From Chloroflexota bacterium (GTDB lineage: Bacteria; Chloroflexota; Anaerolineae; Anaerolineales; UBA11657): DNA of 10,084 bases. The notes beneath the pieces are model-generated. The model was given only the letters and a program-made list of their open reading frames with translations. It had not been told where the DNA came from and did not search any database. Position numbers and translations under genes: made by a program. Location: contig QWRL01000080.1 of assembly GCA_003670425.1 (NCBI GenBank), forward strand, positions 1 to 10,084. The letters run 5' to 3'. Position 1 is the stretch's first letter; each line of letters begins with the position of its first letter. Shown piece after piece: positions 6,740 to 10,084 of this stretch.

Positions 6740-7018
6740 ATGGACACTGGATTGCTTTGGTTTGACAACAGCGCGCAGCCGCTTACAGAAAAGGTGGCGG
6801 CGGCGGCCGCGCATTACGAGCGGCGCTTTGGCGAGCGCCCCAACGTTTGTTACATGCATCCGGAGATGCTGGACACGAGCAGCGCAAAGCAGTGTGCACT
6901 GCAGTTGCGCGGTGCCACACATGTGTTGCGCCATCATTTATGGATTGGCATTGAAAGCCGCCAGCGCGCAGCGGGTCCGGTGGTAAATGGAAAGAGCGCA
7001 CGCTCCCGCGCCAAATAG
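6740..7018 (+). CDS. Conserved-looking hypothetical small protein between mraY and murD
   Basis: The 92-residue product has no signal peptide and no membrane segment. Visible features are an N-terminal TGLLWFDN (3-10), an Ala-rich helix ending in AHYERRFGERPNVCYMHPEML (about 24-44), and a C-terminal HHLWIGIE (65-72). A basic, low-complexity tail runs from about residue 73. From memory, small uncharacterised proteins with an LWFDN start, a 'G..P..C..HP' centre and an 'HLWIG' end occur in Chloroflexota genomes. I know of no assigned function and could not check this. The fold suggested by motif spacing is a small soluble alpha/beta domain. It lies 20 nt after mraY, and its last 32 nt overlap the proposed murD start, so it is probably co-translated. 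The Shine-Dalgarno is poor. A role in peptidoglycan precursor synthesis is only a guess from position. Confidence 0.75.
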   Translation: MDTGLLWFDNSAQPLTEKVAAAAAHYERRFGERPNVCYMHPEMLDTSSAKQCALQLRGATHVLRHHLWIGIESRQRAAGPVVNGKSARSRAK

Positions 7019-8471
7019 GCTTACCGGTCAAGTAATGGCGATTGTGGGCTTGGCAAGGCAGGGCACGGTGCTGGCGCGTTATCTGTGCGGGCAGGGCGCG
7101 CGCGTGCGCGTGACGGACCTGCGCACTGCACAGCAGCTGCAGCCGGCGATGGCTGCACTACAGGACTTGCCGCTTGAATACTTTTTGGATGGCAATCCGG
7201 AGCAAGTGCTTGATGATGCGGATGGCGTTTTTCTGTCCGGCGGTATTTCTGCTGCCGCACCGATTGCACAGGCTGCGCGCGCGCGCGGTATTGCCATCTC
7301 CAATGATTCGCAGCTGTTTCTGGAGCTGGCACCGTGTCGCACGGTTGGCATTACCGGCAGCGCCGGCAAAACCACCGTCACCACTTTGCTGGGCATGATG
7401 GCTGGAAACTCCGCAAAGTATCCGGCGGTATGGGTGGGGGGCAACATTGGCAACCCGCTGCTGGCGGATGTTGAACGCATGGGTGTAGATGATCTGGCGA
7501 TCATGGAAGTTTCAAGCTTTCAGCTGGAGCTGATGACGCGCAGCCCGCAGGTGGCTGCGGTGTTAAATGTCACGCCCAACCACTTGGACCGGCATGGCAC
7601 GCTGTCCGAATATGCAGCTGCCAAGCAGCGCATTTTGGATTTCCAGGGCACGCATGATATTGCAGTGCTGGGTTGGGACGATGCGCTGGCAGCCGGCTTG
7701 CGCAGCAACGCTGCCGGCACCATTTGGGGCTTTGGCCTGCAGCGCAACCAAGGTTGGGCCAACGGCTGCCACACGCAAGCCGGCACGATCGTAGTGGTGC
7801 ACGACGGCAAGACAACGCCCGTGGTGCGGTGTGCAGAGCTGCGGCTGCCCGGCGAACACAATTTGCAAAACGTGCTGGCTGCTTGTGCGCTGGCTGGCGC
7901 GCTTGGCATCGACGTGCCCGCCATGCGCGCCGCAATTTTAGATTTCACGGGTGTGCCGCATCGCCTTGAGTTTGTGCGAGAGCTGCACGGGGTGCGCTGG
8001 ATTAATGATTCGATTGCGACGGCGCCAGAACGGAGCCTGGCCGCAATCAAATCATTTGACTGTCCGCTTGTGCTGCTGTTGGGCGGGCGTGACAAACAGC
8101 TGCCATGGGGCGAGCTGGCGAAATGCGTGGCGCAGCGCGTGCGCCATGCAGTGGTGTTTGGCGAGGCTGCGGCCATGATCGCCGAACAATTGCGCGGGGC
8201 TGCCATGCAGCCCACCCAGTTTGTGGAAGCAGGATCAGGGGCAAAAAAACATATTGGCCCGACTACCGTTGGGGAAGCACCAATCCCTGATCCTTCTCCT
8301 TTGCAAATTCACATTGTGGCCACAATGGAAGCGGCAGTGCTGCGCGCCGCAAAACTGGCCCGGTCCGGTGATGCAGTGGTGCTGTCACCTGGCTGCGCCA
8401 GCTTTGATGCTTTCTATGATTTCGAGGCGCGCGGTGCGGCTTTCCGCGGCTGCGTGGCAGGCTTGCAATGA
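6987..8471 (+). CDS. murD: UDP-N-acetylmuramoyl-L-alanine--D-glutamate ligase MurD
   Basis: MurD is the cytoplasmic ligase that adds D-Glu to UDP-MurNAc-L-Ala. Motifs in order are RLTGQVMAIVGLARQG (Rossmann-like UDP-binding N-terminus), P-loop GITGSAGKTTVTT with Lys128, VGGNIGNPLL, EVSSFQLELM, NVTPNHLDRHGTLSEYAAAK, LPGEHNLQNVLAA, GVPHRLEFV, INDSIATAPERS, LLLGGRDKQLPWGEL and LSPGCASFDAFYDFEARG. At 494 residues it is longer than the usual 440-460. Part of the excess is a Gly/Pro-rich insert at about residues 416-440, encoded by a palindromic stretch. Where E. coli MurD has NDSKATN, this protein has NDSIATA, so the Lys is Ile. ATG 6987 is chosen because it keeps the conserved LTGQV segment and has GGTGG just upstream. 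ATG 7035 would delete that segment. The stop overlaps the ftsW start as ATGA. Confidence 0.95.
   Translation: MERAHAPAPNRLTGQVMAIVGLARQGTVLARYLCGQGARVRVTDLRTAQQLQPAMAALQDLPLEYFLDGNPEQVLDDADGVFLSGGISAAAPIAQAARARGIAISNDSQLFLELAPCRTVGITGSAGKTTVTTLLGMMAGNSAKYPAVWVGGNIGNPLLADVERMGVDDLAIMEVSSFQLELMTRSPQVAAVLNVTPNHLDRHGTLSEYAAAKQRILDFQGTHDIAVLGWDDALAAGLRSNAAGTIWGFGLQRNQGWANGCHTQAGTIVVVHDGKTTPVVRCAELRLPGEHNLQNVLAACALAGALGIDVPAMRAAILDFTGVPHRLEFVRELHGVRWINDSIATAPERSLAAIKSFDCPLVLLLGGRDKQLPWGELAKCVAQRVRHAVVFGEAAAMIAEQLRGAAMQPTQFVEAGSGAKKHIGPTTVGEAPIPDPSPLQIHIVATMEAAVLRAAKLARSGDAVVLSPGCASFDAFYDFEARGAAFRGCVAGLQ
8231..8294. repeat. Palindromic element inside murD
   Basis: AGGATCAGGG (8231-8240) and CCCTGATCCT (8285-8294) are perfect 10-bp inverted repeats. 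Inside them, ATTGG (8253-8257) pairs with CCAAT (8280-8284), which continues the stem directly on the 3' side. The 5' side has a 12-nt bulge containing a run of seven A. The stretch 8231-8306 is about 50% GC by count, clearly lower than the surrounding murD coding sequence. It encodes residues about 416-440, which have no counterpart in the MurD pattern I know. It resembles a small palindromic repeat inserted in frame. An ordinary divergent loop is the alternative. Confidence 0.55.
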
Positions 8472-9691
8472 CGGCCGACATTCCGGTTATCCAGCGCGAG
8501 CCACAGCGCATGAAGTCCATGCCGGTGCGCCTGGACTGGCAGCTGCTGCTGGCGGCCACCGTGCTTGTGTTGGGTGGCATCTTGATGGTGTTCTCCACCA
8601 CCTTTGATATTTCGTACCGCAGTCCGCTTGCGCCGCATACATCCACCACGCGCCTGTTCTATGACCATCTGCAAAAAGTGCTGCTCGGCTTGGCGGCGAT
8701 GCTGGCCTGTTACAGCGTCAACTACCGCATGGCGCAGCGGCCGTTGATCGCAGTGCTATTAATTCTGGCTGTCGCTGCCAGCCTCGTGTTTGTGCTGGTG
8801 GCTGGCACCGGCCGCGCGCTGCTTGACGGCCGCATCCAGCCGTCTGAGCCGGCCAAACTTATTACCATTGTCTATCTGGCAGCTTGGCTGGCCGCGCGCG
8901 GGCCTGACTATGTGCGCAATTTTTGGATTGGCATCCTGCCGTACGCAATTGTGGTTGGTGTGATTGTGGCGCTCATTTTCTTGCAGCCCGATATTAGTGC
9001 GGCGGGCACTGTGGTGTTGATCGGCGCGGCAATGTATGTGGTGGCCGGCGCCAGCGTACCGCAGGTTACGGCGGCAGCCCTGATCGCCAGCCTGTCAGGT
9101 TTTGCCGTGGTTGCACTTTCACCCAAGGGCAACCAGCGCTGGGCAGATTACATGGAGGGCCTGCGCGATATTTCCCAAAGCCATGAGCACATTCAATACG
9201 CCGTGATGGCGTTTGTGAAGGGCGGCTTCTTCGGGGTTGGGCTTGGCAACAGCAGCATGAAGCTCACCTACCTGCCATTCCCGCATACGGACAGCGTCTT
9301 CGCAGTGATTGGCGAGGAGTTTGGGCTGCTGGGTTGTGTGGTGATGCTGGCGCTGTTTGGATTGCTGATTTGGCGCGGCGCAGTTATTGCGATGCGCTCG
9401 AGCGACATGTTTGGCTACTTGTTGGCCGCCGGCATCTCCTGCTGGCTGGCGCTGGAGGTGGTGATCAATGTAACCGTGATGGTGGGGCTGATCCCGGTGG
9501 CCGGCAATGCACTGCCGTTCATCAGCTACGGCGGTTCATCGCTCGTGGTGGTGATGGCGGCCGTTGGCATCCTGTTGAATATTTCCAGAAGCAATATTTC
9601 CGAGAGACCTGAACGCAATGTCTATTCGCCTACTGATCTGCGCCGCGGGAACCGGCGGTCACGTCTATCCGGCGCTGGCAGCAGCAGCTAG
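8468..9691 (+). CDS. ftsW: SEDS-family septal peptidoglycan glycosyltransferase FtsW
   Basis: FtsW is a polytopic membrane glycosyltransferase that polymerises lipid II at the septum with its partner FtsI. The 407-residue product has a cytoplasmic N-terminus of about 24 residues and then roughly ten membrane segments. Signature regions are GRIQPSEPAKL (121-131), FLQPDISAAGTVV (171-183), GNQRWADYMEG (221-231), FGVGLGNSSMKLTYLPFPHTD (255-275), AVIGEEFGLLG (279-289) and ALPFISYGGSSLV (348-360). Asp275 in HTDSVFAVIGEE corresponds to the catalytic Asp of the family. The start at 8468 overlaps the murD stop by 4 nt. ATGs at 8510 and 8519 are possible alternatives. Conserved sequence ends near residue 374 (LLNISR). 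The last 24 codons are read through the start of murG in a different frame. Neighbours and motifs favour FtsW over RodA. Confidence 0.94.
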   Translation: MTADIPVIQREPQRMKSMPVRLDWQLLLAATVLVLGGILMVFSTTFDISYRSPLAPHTSTTRLFYDHLQKVLLGLAAMLACYSVNYRMAQRPLIAVLLILAVAASLVFVLVAGTGRALLDGRIQPSEPAKLITIVYLAAWLAARGPDYVRNFWIGILPYAIVVGVIVALIFLQPDISAAGTVVLIGAAMYVVAGASVPQVTAAALIASLSGFAVVALSPKGNQRWADYMEGLRDISQSHEHIQYAVMAFVKGGFFGVGLGNSSMKLTYLPFPHTDSVFAVIGEEFGLLGCVVMLALFGLLIWRGAVIAMRSSDMFGYLLAAGISCWLALEVVINVTVMVGLIPVAGNALPFISYGGSSLVVVMAAVGILLNISRSNISERPERNVYSPTDLRRGNRRSRLSGAGSSS

Positions 9692-10084
9692 CTTTGATGC
9701 CGCGGCGCACATGGCCAAAGGATCCGAGGCAACTGTCTCGCTGCTGTGGGTGGGCACCGTGAACGGCATGGAATCCGGGCTGGTGCGCGCAGCCAACATT
9801 CGCTTTGAAGCGGTGCACGCTGCAGGTGTTGTGGGCCGCGGCCTATGGGGTGGTTTGGCTGGCTGCCTGCAGCTGGCGCTCGGCATTGTGCAGGCACTGC
9901 TAATCATGCGGCGCGAGCGTCCGCATGCGGTGCTAGTTACCGGCGGTTACGCGGCTGTGCCCGTGGCGCTGGCTGCGTGGCTGCGGCGCGGGCCGGGGCG
10001 GGGGTGCCCGCCCGCCCTTTTTCCGGGCCCGGCCGTGCGCCTTGTGGGGCGGCGTGCCCCGCGTGTGTGCGGGGCGGTGGGAGG
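9618..10084 (+). CDS. murG: MurG, N-terminal part (runs off the window end)
   Basis: MurG is the membrane-associated glycosyltransferase that adds GlcNAc to lipid I to give lipid II. ATG 9618 opens a frame that stays open to the window end (155 codons). It begins MSIRLLICAAGTGGHVYPAL, where GTGGH is the MurG glycine-rich donor/phosphate loop. Further motifs are LLWVGTVNGMESGLV, FEAVHAAGVVGRG, and RRERPHAVLVTGGYAAVPVALAAWL. The GTGGH loop lies within the 74 nt shared with ftsW, so no later start is possible. GAGAG (9602-9606) is a weak Shine-Dalgarno 11 nt away. From about 9990 the sequence becomes extremely GC-rich. The protein is then only dimly MurG-like (FPGPAVRLVGRRAPRV recalls the family's PG.A.R...R.A.RV), probably because of base errors. 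Confidence 0.9.
   Translation, partial: MSIRLLICAAGTGGHVYPALAAAASFDAAAHMAKGSEATVSLLWVGTVNGMESGLVRAANIRFEAVHAAGVVGRGLWGGLAGCLQLALGIVQALLIMRRERPHAVLVTGGYAAVPVALAAWLRRGPGRGCPPALFPGPAVRLVGRRAPRVCGAVG
9991..10084. other. Very GC-rich terminal stretch, probable low-quality sequence
   Basis: Positions 9991-10080 contain 75 G or C out of 90 by direct count (83%), with many G and C homopolymers. The murG frame remains open here. However, the residues lose the expected hydrophobic strand and acidic pair found after the TGGYxxxP motif and become Gly/Pro/Arg-rich. This pattern fits sequencing error at a contig end better than true divergence. Confidence 0.55.

Noticed and set aside
8220..8303. TTTG at 8220-8223 and 8300-8303 as target-site duplication around the murD palindrome
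   Set aside because: A 4-bp match is expected by chance, and the 80-bp interval is not a multiple of three, so excision between the copies would break the reading frame.

Overview
This window is the front part of a dcw (division and cell wall) cluster, with every gene on the + strand. The order is mraZ, rsmH, a 31-aa membrane micro-ORF, an ftsL-like gene, ftsI/pbp (class B PBP), murF, mraY, an unrecognised 92-aa gene, murD, ftsW and murG (cut by the window end). The coding DNA is GC-rich, with GTG or TTG starts for rsmH, ftsI and murF. The upstream 330 bases are visibly AT-rich. The gene order, an 'LWFDN'-type small gene between mraY and murD, the MurD motif NDSIATAPERS and the MurG motif TGGYAAVPVALAA recall Chloroflexota (Anaerolineae-like) genomes. 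That assignment rests on memory of family motifs, not on a search.

Region 1-329 holds no convincing gene. It carries an AT-rich palindrome (about 114-132), weak promoter candidates and, just before mraZ, a six-unit array of GTGG-type boxes repeating every 10 bp (232-291). This is the expected operator of MraZ, so the cluster is probably autoregulated by its first gene. From 330 to the end the genes are packed tightly. Spacings are 12 nt (mraZ/rsmH), -8 (ftsL/ftsI), 26 (ftsI/murF), -8 (murF/mraY), 20 (mraY/small gene), -32 (small gene/murD), -4 (murD/ftsW) and -74 (ftsW/murG). The only loose interval is 1755-1990 between rsmH and ftsL, which contains the 31-aa micro-ORF and a strong Shine-Dalgarno for ftsL.

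Together the genes cover the following steps. MurD and MurF add the second residue and the terminal dipeptide of the UDP-MurNAc peptide. MraY makes lipid I, and MurG converts it to lipid II. FtsW (SEDS glycosyltransferase) and FtsI (transpeptidase) build septal peptidoglycan, scaffolded by FtsL. RsmH methylates 16S rRNA, and MraZ regulates transcription. murE, normally between ftsI and murF, is absent here. The main points of interest are the unknown 92-aa gene, the 31-aa membrane peptide, a palindromic in-frame insertion within murD, the extended MraZ box array, and a suspicious very GC-rich final 90 bases that look like poor sequence at a contig end.
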